A stretch of DNA of 64,000 bases from Phytopythium helicoides (Eukaryota > Oomycota > Peronosporomycetes > Pythiales > Pythiaceae): assembly GCA_024867545.1 (NCBI GenBank), contig JANFNE010000041.1, positions 310,001 to 374,000 of the forward strand. Reading direction: 5' to 3'. The notes under the pieces are model-generated. The model saw nothing but the letters and a program-made list of their open reading frames with translations, was not told the origin of the DNA and made no database searches. Below are positions 1 through 10,169 of the stretch, in pieces. The position numbers and the translations under genes were made by a program. The first letter of the stretch is position 1, and each line of letters starts with the position of its first letter.

Positions 1-3000
1 GAAGAGCTGGGCTCTTGAGATCCTGAATTAGGGGTAGAGTTTGACGAAATTGCTCAATCTTGGTCTTCATGACGCTCCAGACTGTCCAGGTCTTCATGTC
101 TTTTCCATACTTGACGACCTTTTTGTAGAACTGTGCAGCCGTCGTCTCCATGCTTTCTACTTCAATCTCGTAGAAAACCTGATTCTTCCATGTCGCCCAA
201 ACAACCTCCCACTCATCTGACAACGTCCAAATCTGCTGCAATAGCTCAATCTCTTTTTCTGTCTGCAGAAAGCCTTCATTCTTTGACTCCTCAATACCAA
301 ATATTTCGAGCCCTTTTTTCAGTGTGCCTTGGCGGTTTCTTGTCGATTCCATCTTCTTCTCAAATTCAGCAAGGATGCGATGGGCCACCGCCGAGTTCTG
401 CTCACTCGAATACGGCAACGTAGCCTCTGCTTCTGCTCGTAAATCTGTCATGATGTTGTGAAGCTCTGCCACTGAGTCCTGTAAACTTTGTTTCATGCTC
501 ACCTTGCACTTTTGAAGCATTGCATTGGCGTCAACTAGCATGACCTCATACACTTCCCAGCTGGGTCTCAGACTCACTAAATCGCGTTGCTCTTCGTCCG
601 TTGTTTGCACGTCGAACTCTGCAAGTAGATCGTACTTTTGTTGTAACGGCTCAAACCGAGCCACAACAGATGGAATACTGTCTTTGATGTCCTGGAGAAG
701 CCGAATGCTCTCGCCCAGATGGTCCAAGTTTGTCGGCTTGATCTGAAGTTTGCGTGTATTTTCCTTCATTGTGTTCATGAGATCGCTGAGCTCGTCATGA
801 GCAGTTTGATTGAGTAAACCTGTGAGCTTTCCTATCCATTGCACCGTGTGCTCTACGAGACTTGCCTTCAGGAAATTTGTGTCGATCTGGATAAAGTTGA
901 TTGTGTTTGTCAAATCTTCGTTTTGAATGCTGACTTGCTGCTCCCGATAGCGCTCAATATCCGCTCGGAACTGCTGTAGAGGGCGATTTGCCTTGGCGTA
1001 TCGGCGAATAAATGCTTGTTTGTCTTGGTTCCAGAGAAGCTTGTACTTGTCCCAGTAGCCCAGATACTTTTGAAGCTCAGTAGCACTAGAGGACATGCCA
1101 TTCATGATGTGCACAAGTACCTTTAGGATTTCTTCGTCATTGAATATGGACTGATAGAAATTGTTGATTCCGACTTCAGCTGGGGTGGAGGCTTCCTGCT
1201 GGTTATCCGAGGTGGCCTCATTGGAGCTGTCTTGAGCTTCCGAGACCACTCCTTCGTTCGGGTTTCCTTCCTTACCACCAGGTGGTTTGAGCTCTTTCAT
1301 ATCCAGACTAATTTGATTGTTATTGCCACGAGGCAACGAAGCTACAAGGCGTGGTACAACCGAAATGACGTTGAACACTTCCTTTGCAATGGTGTTTACC
1401 ATCTGTGTGAGATCGCTCATCAACGGTCTGAATTCGACCTTGTTGTCTTCTAGAACTACGTGCGTGCGAAATAGCGGCCGTGGATCGGTCTTGGCATCGC
1501 CATTGATCGCCTTTGACAACTCTTGTAGTGACTTCTTGACTGACTGGCGTAGCGCATCCTCGAGCATTTTATCGCACCGCTCGACAAAGCGACTCCACTC
1601 GCGCTGAACATCAGGTGGGCCAGATTCAAAGTGCTGATAAGTGGATGCCATGGTGGAGCTCACAACTTGGTAGGCGTTTCGTAGCTGCTTTTCGATTTCT
1701 TTCCGATGCTGAACTTGTTTCGCTTCAAACACGCCGTCGTCATACACAGTGTTTCGCTCGATAAATATGTGCATGAGGCTGCTTATCATCTTGCAGTTCT
1801 TAGATACAATATCCTTGTTTTCTTGGAACTCTTGAACGATTTTGTACGTCGTCTCGCAGTGCTTTCTACAATCAGCTACGTACCACTCGACGATGCCCTT
1901 TGAAACCCAAGTGAGCTTTTGCAGTCCTGGTTGAATACGCCGATCGAGCTTGCGAATAATGTCATCAAATAATCGCCGCTCTGTTGTTGACAAATCCAGC
2001 AAGATGCGGTTGTAATCTCTCACAACGAGCATGACGTGTTCTCGAAGCACACGTAGCTGCTCTTTTTGATTGCAAATATCGTGCGCCATGTATGGGATTT
2101 GAATTTCACCGTTGAAGTACTGCCAATAGTGAACTTCTGCGAACAAATTCAGCAGCGGACGATCAAAATTACAGTGCAAGAAACCTTTCTTGGCCCTTCC
2201 AATAAGCGTTTTCTCCGTATTTTGAAGGGCGTTTGGGTCTTTAGCGTTGTAGTGGCTGTTAGCTACATTGACGCTATTCCCTGCAGCTCCAGCGACTGCC
2301 GAAGAAGCAGGTCCTACATCCCCACCTTTTGAAGGAGAGCCGTTACCCTGTGTTGTAGCACTATCTGTTTTGGTCATTAGTGGAGACTCAAGCCGAGACC
2401 CCATGTTAGTGTTGCCTAGTGCATTCAAGTCTTCAATCCAGTCATGGTACTTTCTCTGTATGTACTCGTTGATCACGAGCCGGAGACCATCATAGCACGC
2501 TTGCGCTTCTTCATTCTCTGCCGGGTTCGACGCATCAGCAAGCTCTTGGAGTCGAACTAGGTCATCTGTAGCGCGAAGCAGCAAGCTACGAGCCCACAGA
2601 GCGGATCCCGCAAACTGTGGCTCATTTGGTGCAAGCAGAGGTGCGTTTTTGTTCTTCTCGAACAAGTTTCGTATACTAGCGACGTTAGTCTTGAACATCG
2701 CATAAACATCAATGATCCGTTTTTCCACGCAGCGCTTGATTGCTTCTCTTTGGGCTATTTCCTGAAAAGCAAGAACCAAGTCGACCCCGGCGGCGATGGT
2801 CGACACAGTCTCGAACGCGCCATTGATCACGTTCTGCGTCATAGCTTCCAAATCTTTCATTCCGTTTTTGAAGGCATTAAAGTCGCCGTGCCAGCTTGTG
2901 ATTTTGACGTCTAGGATGTCATAATTCAACTTTCGTAGACGCTCGACGTGGCTTTCGAATTGCGCCTCAATGCCACGCAGGCTCTTGACTATCTCAAGAC

Positions 3001-4297
3001 CACGATTTCCGCCAAAGATTGGCAGCTCTTTACGCTTCCCTTCTTTTCCCTTCCGTGCAAACTGAATTTGCCCCTCGCATACCTCTAGTAGCTCTCGACA
3101 GCGCTGCACAAACGCCTCAATCTGAGCAAATATTCCCGTTTCATCGAAGCTCCAGCGTCTGTCTGGCGTCGGTGCCGACGCGTTCACAGCGCTCACAGCC
3201 TTGTGATACAGCTGCTTCCACGACACTCCACATTGAATGCTCAGTTCCAAATTGCGGATACTGGCTTCAACATTGCCGTCAAAGACATCGTACAGCGATA
3301 TCTTTTTGCAGCACACGACGATTATTTCGTTGCTGACCTTGCGGAGAAGACTTGTGATGCGATCTTCCGTGTTGTAGTATCGCGAATACATCCAGATGAG
3401 CCGAATAAATGACAGCAATTTTGGCAGCAACAGCGGGATATCCTCTGGTTGTGCGTTCGACATGTCGTGACACACGGGGCTAAGCTTCTGTAGGAATCGC
3501 AAGTTGTCGTTCGCCTCGACTGAGCCCTGTTTGATGATCTGCGACAGTGTCTCGAACGGCTGCAAATAGGACGACTTGGCGGCATGCAGGATGTCGACAA
3601 TATCCTTGACTCCTTGTCGATTGAGCTGGTCCGTGATGCCCGAAAGGTCCTGCGTGCGGTGCTCCCAGAACTTGATCTCCTCAAGCGGCCCAGCACCCTC
3701 GGCGTCGTGTGCGTTGTCCTGGTTATTAATGACCTCCTTGATCTGGCGCGTCCAGTGGATGACGGTGGACTCGAGCTGCTGCACGAGATCCTTGTCCTTA
3801 TAGTTGAACTTGTGCGGGTCGACTGGCGGCAGGTAGAGCACGGTTTTCCCGCAGCTGCGGCTGACCGTCTCGGTGAGGCTGGACATGAATCGGTAGAACT
3901 GCCCCGTGAACTCCTTCTGCACGCTCTCGGGCCATGCCTTGTTGGCCTGCAGCCGCTGCAGAAAGTACCCGTTCATGAGGTGCAGCAGCGACCCGATGGC
4001 GTCCCTGTCGACGGTGCCGAACTGCAGCATGCGCGCCACGTTGGCGGGCGTGAGCACCGCCTGGCCGTTCTTGACAAAGTACTGGACAGTGGCGGCCACG
4101 CGCGGCGCGCTGGTGGCCACGACGAGCGGCGCATCCGTCGGCAGCGCCACGAAGAGCGCCGGGACGCCGGGGCTCTCGACGAACTCCTTGACGGTGGCGA
4201 GGTCCGCGGACGTCCAGGCCTTGGGCGAGTAGCCCGGCAGCGTCACACGCTCGCGCACCCACTGCACGATGAGCTCCACGTCCTCGAACGAGCTCAT
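1..4297 (-). CDS. Axonemal-type dynein heavy chain, N-terminal stem (3' part lies outside the window)
   Basis: A single open frame without introns runs from ATG at 4297 to the window edge, giving about 1,432 residues of an N-terminal dynein tail. The protein starts MSSFEDVELIVQWVRERV and has the long helical character of DHC_N1, the part that binds intermediate and light chains and dimerises. A diagnostic stretch near 2.0-2.2 kb contains HDICNQKEQLRVLREHVM followed by LVVRDYN, which matches axonemal rather than cytoplasmic heavy chains. The motor AAA ring is not in the window. The protein would act in the flagellar axoneme as an ATP-driven microtubule motor. The subtype is not certain; the motif resembles inner-arm (DNAH2/I1-beta-like) chains. 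The track-like long frames on the opposite strand here are GC-rich shadows. The start lies 182 bp from the divergent ArfGAP gene. Confidence 0.88.
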   Translation of the reverse strand, partial: MSSFEDVELIVQWVRERVTLPGYSPKAWTSADLATVKEFVESPGVPALFVALPTDAPLVVATSAPRVAATVQYFVKNGQAVLTPANVARMLQFGTVDRDAIGSLLHLMNGYFLQRLQANKAWPESVQKEFTGQFYRFMSSLTETVSRSCGKTVLYLPPVDPHKFNYKDKDLVQQLESTVIHWTRQIKEVINNQDNAHDAEGAGPLEEIKFWEHRTQDLSGITDQLNRQGVKDIVDILHAAKSSYLQPFETLSQIIKQGSVEANDNLRFLQKLSPVCHDMSNAQPEDIPLLLPKLLSFIRLIWMYSRYYNTEDRITSLLRKVSNEIIVVCCKKISLYDVFDGNVEASIRNLELSIQCGVSWKQLYHKAVSAVNASAPTPDRRWSFDETGIFAQIEAFVQRCRELLEVCEGQIQFARKGKEGKRKELPIFGGNRGLEIVKSLRGIEAQFESHVERLRKLNYDILDVKITSWHGDFNAFKNGMKDLEAMTQNVINGAFETVSTIAAGVDLVLAFQEIAQREAIKRCVEKRIIDVYAMFKTNVASIRNLFEKNKNAPLLAPNEPQFAGSALWARSLLLRATDDLVRLQELADASNPAENEEAQACYDGLRLVINEYIQRKYHDWIEDLNALGNTNMGSRLESPLMTKTDSATTQGNGSPSKGGDVGPASSAVAGAAGNSVNVANSHYNAKDPNALQNTEKTLIGRAKKGFLHCNFDRPLLNLFAEVHYWQYFNGEIQIPYMAHDICNQKEQLRVLREHVMLVVRDYNRILLDLSTTERRLFDDIIRKLDRRIQPGLQKLTWVSKGIVEWYVADCRKHCETTYKIVQEFQENKDIVSKNCKMISSLMHIFIERNTVYDDGVFEAKQVQHRKEIEKQLRNAYQVVSSTMASTYQHFESGPPDVQREWSRFVERCDKMLEDALRQSVKKSLQELSKAINGDAKTDPRPLFRTHVVLEDNKVEFRPLMSDLTQMVNTIAKEVFNVISVVPRLVASLPRGNNNQISLDMKELKPPGGKEGNPNEGVVSEAQDSSNEATSDNQQEASTPAEVGINNFYQSIFNDEEILKVLVHIMNGMSSSATELQKYLGYWDKYKLLWNQDKQAFIRRYAKANRPLQQFRADIERYREQQVSIQNEDLTNTINFIQIDTNFLKASLVEHTVQWIGKLTGLLNQTAHDELSDLMNTMKENTRKLQIKPTNLDHLGESIRLLQDIKDSIPSVVARFEPLQQKYDLLAEFDVQTTDEEQRDLVSLRPSWEVYEVMLVDANAMLQKCKVSMKQSLQDSVAELHNIMTDLRAEAEATLPYSSEQNSAVAHRILAEFEKKMESTRNRQGTLKKGLEIFGIEESKNEGFLQTEKEIELLQQIWTLSDEWEVVWATWKNQVFYEIEVESMETTAAQFYKKVVKYGKDMKTWTVWSVMKTKIEQFRQTLPLIQDLKSPAL

Positions 4298-4479
4298 GGC
4301 GCCGCGGCCGCTTGCAGACTGCGCCGCATGCTCGCGACGAGTCGCGACGGGTCGCTTCAACCTGCGACGCGCGCGTAGCAGCGCAAACTGGTACGGGCGC
4401 GTCCCGCGGGTGTGAAGCGCCTCAGTGTAGAGGCGAGGGAGGGTGCGGATACCAGATTCGGAGGGGTGCGCGCAGCATC
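4298..4479. promoter_or_regulatory. Divergent promoter between dynein and ArfGAP genes
   Basis: This short GC-rich spacer separates two start codons on opposite strands, so it must hold both promoters. It contains repeated CGCGAC words around 4333-4375. No TATA box or CCAAT box is visible. Confidence 0.4.
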
Positions 4480-7400
4480 ATGACTCCGGAAAAAGGCCAC
4501 GGAAAGCCTCCCCCCCTGCGCGAGATGGCCGGCCCCGCGGACGACAAGCGCCAGGAGGAGCGGCGCGTCAAGGAGCTGCGCGACTTCCAGCGCTCGAGCC
4601 CCGCCAACCGCAGATGCTTCGACTGCAACGAGATGGTGCGCCGCCCGCCGTGGCCCGCGCCGACTCGCGCTGACGCCCGTGGATGCAGATGCCGCAGTAC
4701 GTGTGCCTCGACTTCAACACCTTCGTGTGCACGTCCTGCAGCGGCATACAGTACGTGCGCGCAGGTTGGATGGGAGGGCGCAGCGCAGACTCACTGACGT
4801 GCGTGGGGCCCGTGGCAGCCGCGAGTTCGCGCACCGAGTCAAGTCCATCTCCATGTCCAAGTTCTCCGAGACGGAGGTCAAGAACATGATCAAGTTCGGC
4901 GGCAACGACGTACGTGGCGTCGACGGGCGGGTTGAGCGCTTAACACCCGGCTCACGCGTGATTTGCTGGCTGCTGCTGCTGCTTGCAGGCCGCGCAAAAG
5001 TACTGGCGCGCCAAGCACGATCCGACGTTCCGCCCCAATGGTGGCACGGATGGCGAGCGCACGCGCAACTTCATCCGCCTGACCTACATTGACCGCAAGT
5101 GCGTGAATTGCCAACACTAGATACAATGGTGTGCACGCAGAGCTCGCTAACTGCTTGATTGGATCCCCTTTGTGACCCAGGTGGGTGTACGAGTCGCCGC
5201 GTCACTCAGTCAAGGATCACGACCAGCCGCAAGCGGCGTCTGCAGTACGTCACAGTCGACAAGCATACTCCGCGTATGCGTAGTAAAATGTGAGCTCTAA
5301 CCTGACGAATGCGTGTGGATAGAAATCCTCCAAGTCAGCGGATAAATCCAAGACTTCGTCGGGCGGCGATGATTTCTTTTCTGGCGGGGGAGACGGATTC
5401 GACTCGTTTGGTGGCAGCAGTAGCAATGTATCATCGAGCGCAACGGCAGGTTTCGCCAGCTTTGGGGACTTTTCTGCTTTTGAAAGCACCCCATCTGCAG
5501 GCAGTACCTCCCAGGGTTTTGGCGACTTTGCGGCATTTGATAGTCCCGGAGAAACGGCCCCAGCCCCTGCTGCGGCGACGTCGGGATTTGGTGATTTCGG
5601 AGATTTTGGCTCGACACCAAGCCCTTCTGCTCAGCCACCAGCGCCTGTGAAGCAAGAGTTTGCGTCGTTCAAGATCGCCCCGCCTCCTGGAGCTCAGTTC
5701 GCGTCTTCTACTGGGTCCACTTCATCTTCCGTTGGCGGTGGCTCCTCGAGTGCACCTGTAAAACCTGCCAATGACTTTATGGCATTCAGCCCTGAAAAGA
5801 AGAAGAGCGGTGACCCGTTCGGTTTCGACGATACCCCGGCTCCAACACGATCCACCAACTCTGCCTCTGCTGCCTCGCCTTTTGATGCGTTTGGTTCGGC
5901 GTCAACGTCAGCTCCAGCACCAGTGTCAATGCCATCTTTTGATGCGTTCGGTACCACTCCTACTCCAGCTGCATCCCCATTTGACGCGTTCGGAGCTCCA
6001 AGCTCTGCACCAAGCGCATTTGCTTCATCGTCAGGGCAGCTGGATCCATTTTCAACTCCCCAAGCTACTTCTAGCCTTGGTGGCAGCGGGCTTGACATTT
6101 TTGGTGGTGCTAGTTCTAGTTCCGCAGCGCCTGCTGCGACGAACACGGATCCGTTTGGAACATTTAACCCTCGAACGTCGAGTGGTTCTACAGGTCACGG
6201 CGCGTCTCAGCCTCCAGTTGCTGCCGATCCATTCGATGCGTTCAACCCGCGCACATCCAGTGGATCTTCAAGTGCCCAGGAGCCCTCAAAGACCTCTTCC
6301 AGCGCAGGCATGGATCCTTTTGCGGCGTTCGACACGCTTGAATCTACCCCTGCAATCCCAGTCGCGGTACACAGCACTCCAACATTTCCGTCCTCACGAG
6401 GCGACAGTGGCCATCATCAAGCGCCTATCGGCTTTGGAAGCCAACCGATGCCGCCAGCTCCAGTTACAAGTGATCCTTTTGCATTTGCGAGTGGCGATGT
6501 TTCAAGCACCGGCAGCAAGTCCAATAGCTTCTCGATGCCTGGTGGGATCCCTTCTGCGCCTCAGAGTGCACCCAACGCTTTTGGTCAGGGATTCGGACAG
6601 ATGCAACAACCTCAATTTCCTCAAAGTGCGCCAATGAACGCGGGGTATAACGCAATGTACATGCAACAACCCCAGATGCACCCGTCCCAACAACAGCAGC
6701 AGCAGCAGCAGCAGTGGTATGGAGCGAACCCAGGATTTCAAGGGCAGCCGCAGCAGTTCCAGCAGATGCAGTCAGGAGGAGTCCAGCCCACGCAGGGAGT
6801 CTCTTCCAGAGAAAACAGCGCCACACAACTGAAGGTTTGCTTACCGCCATCCGTCTTATTGTGAGTATTATGAGGTTAACCATGCTTCTCGAATGTTGAT
6901 CCACAGACTGCTTCCGCTGGAGCTGCCTCTCTGAACGACCCTTTTGCCTCGCTCAGCATCAGCAGTGCCATGGGAAGCACACCTGGAAGCGGAAGTGCGA
7001 GTAATTCACGTGGCAACTCGTTCAATCAGCAAGTCCCCGCACCTCCAGTGGCCACTTCATCTTTTGGGTTTGGCAACCCGGTGGGCAATGGTTCGACTGG
7101 ATCGTTCAGCAACGCGATGCCCCCAGCAGCACCTGGGTCTCGTGGCCAATCTTTCCAGGCAGCTCCAGCTCCAATGGCTGGCAGCATGGGCACACCATCC
7201 CCTGTCTCATCGTTCTCGTACCCGACGCAAGCTCCTGCCGCACCGACGCAGCCCTCGTACGTCTTGCTGCACCATGGAAGGTTTGTGATTTGTAACAAGG
7301 AGCTAACTCTTGTGATGTGTTGACAGGCAATCGCCTATGGGCTCGTTTTCTTTCCCTGCTCCACCTGCGGCTGCTCAGCCTGCACCGAGGTATTTGCTAG

Positions 7401-7556
7401 CTCATATTTGTCTTGTGTGCACAACATTAATTCAAAATTCTCGTGTGCAGCTTTGGAGCCTTTCCTCCTACAACGAATTCGTCGCGTCCAAACTCGTTCA
7501 ACCAGCCCGCGGCTCAGCCCCCAGCGGCGTCTGCCAATCCGTTCGACTTCTTTTGA
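4480..7556 (+). CDS. AGFG/Hrb-type Arf GTPase-activating protein with FG- and NPF-rich tail
   Basis: Nine exons join in frame (4480-4635, 4689-4750, 4819-4909, 4989-5098, 5181-5244, 5323-6834, 6907-7256, 7327-7389, 7451-7556) to give 837 residues. The N-terminal 120 residues are an ArfGAP zinc finger: CFDCNEM...CTSCSGI, then HRVKSISMSKFSETEV and YWRAKHDPTF. Domains of this kind stimulate GTP hydrolysis on Arf GTPases. The remaining 700 residues are low complexity, rich in Ser, Ala, Pro, Gln, with many FG, DPF, DAF and FGDF motifs, a nine-glutamine run, and NPFDFF at the C terminus. That pattern is typical of AGFG1/2 and of endocytic adaptors that bind AP-2 and EH domains through DPF and NPF motifs. 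The catalytic arginine region is kept. The likely role is clathrin-mediated or Golgi vesicle traffic. The frame-consistent splice model and the clear ArfGAP motifs make this call strong. Confidence 0.9.
6688..6714 (+). repeat. CAG/CAA repeat encoding nine glutamines
   Basis: Two CAA codons followed by seven CAG codons lie in exon 6 of the ArfGAP gene. A near-pure CAG run of this kind is prone to length change between strains. Confidence 0.85.
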
Positions 7557-8228
7557 GCCAGCGGTCCTTTGGGTGACCATGGGGGGAGCGTGTTCCAAAT
7601 GCAACGAACAAACTCGTGCAGTCCTCTGCGATTTCGGGGTACATTTCGCGTGAGGAACAACGGAGGGATAAACTACAGTAAACGTTTTGAAGGCTACTCC
7701 TCTCGATCTCTTTCGTCCTCGAAGCACTTCATTCGCAAGTTGTTCGTCAATTTCGTTCATGTTGAATAGTTCCACTTACTGTCACCAGTTCACATTGCAT
7801 ACTGCGCCAAATACCTCCAACCACATAGGCTTTGGACCACATTGACTTCGGTCTCCCACAAATCGCAATCCATCGAGGCATCTCCTCTTTCTATCCCAAA
7901 AGCTCTCTCCACTGGATATTCAGAATCAAGGACGGTAAGGCCATCAAGGAGACAAGAAGCGGCGGAGGATTTTATGCCAGGAGCAACTCAAACACTGCCA
8001 TGGGCGACAATCGCAGACGCGACTGCCGCCCCCAACGTGGTCTAAATGCAATGCACAAAATCCGCCCGGACCGAAGAAAGCACAACTGTGCGATCAACCC
8101 AGTGACGGTAAGGAGCAAGACGACGATGTTTCGCTATTCATCCCCGCTTACACCCGAAGCAGCCGCAAACCTTGCAATGCGTGGCGGACCAAGCGTCCGA
8201 TAGAGAGAGAGGGCAGCAAGCGCTGAGC
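7557..8228. other. Intergenic region between convergent ArfGAP and RPL9 genes
   Basis: This 670 bp stretch holds the 3' untranslated regions of two convergent genes. Several short open frames cross it (the longest 7832-8203, plus strand) but none shows a recognisable domain or a consistent codon pattern. I see no RNA gene in it. Confidence 0.5.
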
Positions 8229-8795
8229 TTACTCCTCGGTCTCCTCGATGTGGCCCTTCTCCGACACGTAGATACCGTCGAGGAACTTACGGATATCCTT
8301 GCGCTTGACGAGGCAGGCCTGCGAGATGTTGGCGCAGTCCTGCGACACCTTGGCGAGGTCGATGCCGCTGAGCTCGATCTGGTCCTTGACGTCGGCCGAG
8401 CGCACGTACTCGACGCCGTCCGAGAGGGTCACGCGGCGCACGCGCTTCTCACCCAGGAAGTTGCGGATCTCGACCGTGCGGCCCTCGAACGTCACGTTGA
8501 TGGGGAAATGCGCGTACACGAAGCGCATCTTGTACTTGTAGCCGACACGCACACCCGTGATGAGGTTCTCGATGAGCGAGCACACCGTGCGCACGCACGC
8601 GAGCTGCTTGCGGTTGCCGAACCACAGGTCCACGCGGAGCTGGTGCTTGTTGACGCGGCGCATGTCGAGCGTCAGGTGGCGGAAGTCGCGCGTGAGCGTG
8701 CCGCGCTTGCCCTCGACCGTGACCTTGCGGCCGTCGAGGACGAGCTTGACGTCCTCCGGGATCTCGACGTAGCGGGTGGCGAGCAGCTGACGCAT
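8229..8795 (-). CDS. RPL9: 60S ribosomal protein L9 (uL6)
   Basis: This intronless gene encodes 188 residues that match eukaryotic RPL9 along the full length. Hallmarks are VEIPEDVKLVLDGRKVTVEG near the N terminus, GKRGTLTRDFRHL, WFGNRKQLACVRTVCSLIEN, YKMRFVYAHFPINV, the NFLGEK motif, and the C-terminal KRKDIRKFLDGIYVSEKG. The protein binds the base of the 60S stalk near the sarcin-ricin loop. The first ATG in frame is at 8795; the frame upstream is open but begins with a TTG, so I chose 8795, which also gives the usual family length. It is divergently paired with the membrane-protein gene at 9037 across a CCAAT-rich promoter. Confidence 0.96.
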   Translation of the reverse strand: MRQLLATRYVEIPEDVKLVLDGRKVTVEGKRGTLTRDFRHLTLDMRRVNKHQLRVDLWFGNRKQLACVRTVCSLIENLITGVRVGYKYKMRFVYAHFPINVTFEGRTVEIRNFLGEKRVRRVTLSDGVEYVRSADVKDQIELSGIDLAKVSQDCANISQACLVKRKDIRKFLDGIYVSEKGHIEETEE

Positions 8796-9036
8796 CGTTT
8801 CTTGCAAGTAGTGGCTAGTTTGCGAGTGGCCCGCGCCATGCGGGGGCGGTCATGCTGGACCTCTGGTGGCCAACCAAGCGCAGCTCCTCGTTTTCGGCCA
8901 ATCGTTGGACTCTAGAGTGTTTGATTGGCGGATATAGATTATTTACAAATTTAAACCAATCAATGCGCTGTATGTTTCAGCCAATCAGCTCTCTCTTCAT
9001 CCGACCCAAGACCCGCAGACAACACGTTGGGGCATC
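8796..9036. promoter_or_regulatory. Bidirectional promoter with four CCAAT boxes
   Basis: CCAAT cores occur at 8898-8902, 8956-8960 and 8981-8985 on the plus strand and at 8924-8928 on the minus strand, spaced about 25-35 bp apart. The AT-rich core (8930-8960) stands out against the GC-rich flanks. The arrangement suggests NF-Y-like control of both RPL9 and the gene at 9037. Confidence 0.6.
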
Positions 9037-9960
9037 ATGGAGCGGCCGATCGGCGAGGTGGTGGGTGCGTCGCTGCCTGTAGCGGCGACCAGAGGGCGGA
9101 GCGGCGGCTGATGACGCGTCGCAACCGCAGAGAAGACGAAGGAGGCGGCCGCGCACATGCTCAAGGGCGGCGCCATGGCTGGTAGGCGGCGCGCAGGCGG
9201 CCGAGCGCGGCGTGGGGGCTGACGGCTGCGCTTGAGGCAGGCGCGACGGGCGCGACGGTCGGCGCGGTGCTCGCCACGCTGCGCAACGAGAGCGTCGCGT
9301 TCTACTCGTCGTCCATGGGCGCCAACTTCTTCCTGCTCTCCTCGACCTACATCGGTGCGAGGGGCTGTGAGCAACGACAGAAAGCGCACGGAGTCTGACG
9401 CGGTGCGTGCAGCATTCGAGGAGGTGTTCGCGGAGAAGACGGGCAAGAAGGACTGGACCGTTGGGGCTTCGGCTGGAGCGCTCACCGGCGGCTTCTACGC
9501 CGGCATCATGGGTGCGTCTCGCCTTCGAATGCTGCATCGAATGAAAGCGGCGGCTTCGCGCCGGTGCAGCTTTGCTCTACTTCCAGCTACCTGTCAGAGC
9601 ACTCACATACGCTGCTTTGTGGCTGTAGGCGGGCGTGTGCGTGGACTGCAGGGCCTGGCGGCCGGTGCGGCGGTCGGTGCGGCCGTGGTGCTAGGTCGCC
9701 AGGAGTTCCGCAAGTGGCGGCTGGCCAAGGCCGTGGAGCGCTACGAGGACAAGTTCGGCGCCGCGCCCGAGGTGTTCTACCCGGACTCTGAGCAGCTGGT
9801 GGAGAGCAAGGGCCCCGTGCGTCCGCTCGAGTTCCCGTCGCTGCTGCCCAAGACCGCCAAGGTGTCGGAGGACGAGATCGAGCGCCGCATCCTCGCGCGC
9901 ATGGACGAGCTGCGGAAAGAGGCGGCGGCTGCAAACGAGCAGCAGCCGGCCGGCAAGTAG
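9037..9960 (+). CDS. Small multi-pass membrane protein, Tim17/Tim22/Tim23-like
   Basis: Five exons (9037-9064, 9131-9181, 9241-9354, 9413-9511, 9629-9960) join in frame to 207 residues. The first 120 residues contain three or four short glycine- and alanine-rich hydrophobic segments with small-residue packing (GATGATVGAVLATL, SMGANFFLLSSTYIAFEEVF, GASAGALTGGFYAGIMGG, LAAGAAVGAAVVLG). That resembles the four-helix Tim17/22/23/OEP16 fold of mitochondrial and plastid membrane proteins. A hydrophilic C-terminal tail carries charged helices and ends EQQPAGK. A true translocase subunit usually lacks such a long tail, so a related assembly factor is equally possible. The assignment rests on pattern, not on a diagnostic motif. 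Donors are GTGCGT-type throughout. Confidence 0.6.
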
Positions 9961-10075
9961 GGGCACTGGGCCATTGCAGCTCCTGCTAATGCGCTGGTCT
10001 CGACGTTGAACACGTTGAAGTGGGTATTGTTGACATTTTCGACAATTTTGTCAAAAACTGCGAATCGCCTCTTCC

Positions 10076-10112
10076 ATTGGCCAAAAAATATATTGAGACG
10101 CTCTCTTATTGG
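10076..10112. promoter_or_regulatory. Paired inverted CCAAT boxes upstream of the 721-residue protein gene
   Basis: ATTGG cores lie at 10076-10080 and 10108-10112, about 60-95 bp before the start codon at 10170, in a locally AT-rich stretch. Confidence 0.5.
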
Positions 10113-10169
10113 ATAAAATTCCACTGGCCCTGCGATTGAGGAGCTCCAAGCGGCATTGAGCGTCTCACC

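Noticed and set aside
3584..4378. Long plus-strand frame of 264 codons opposite the dynein gene
   Set aside because: Its sense is the complement of a clear dynein tail; GC-rich third positions keep the opposite strand free of stops.
7832..8203. 123-codon plus-strand frame between ArfGAP and RPL9
   Set aside because: No codon bias, no domain, and it runs into the 3' end of RPL9; most likely chance.
8172..8915. Plus-strand frame of 247 codons over RPL9
   Set aside because: It is the antisense shadow of an unmistakable ribosomal protein gene.
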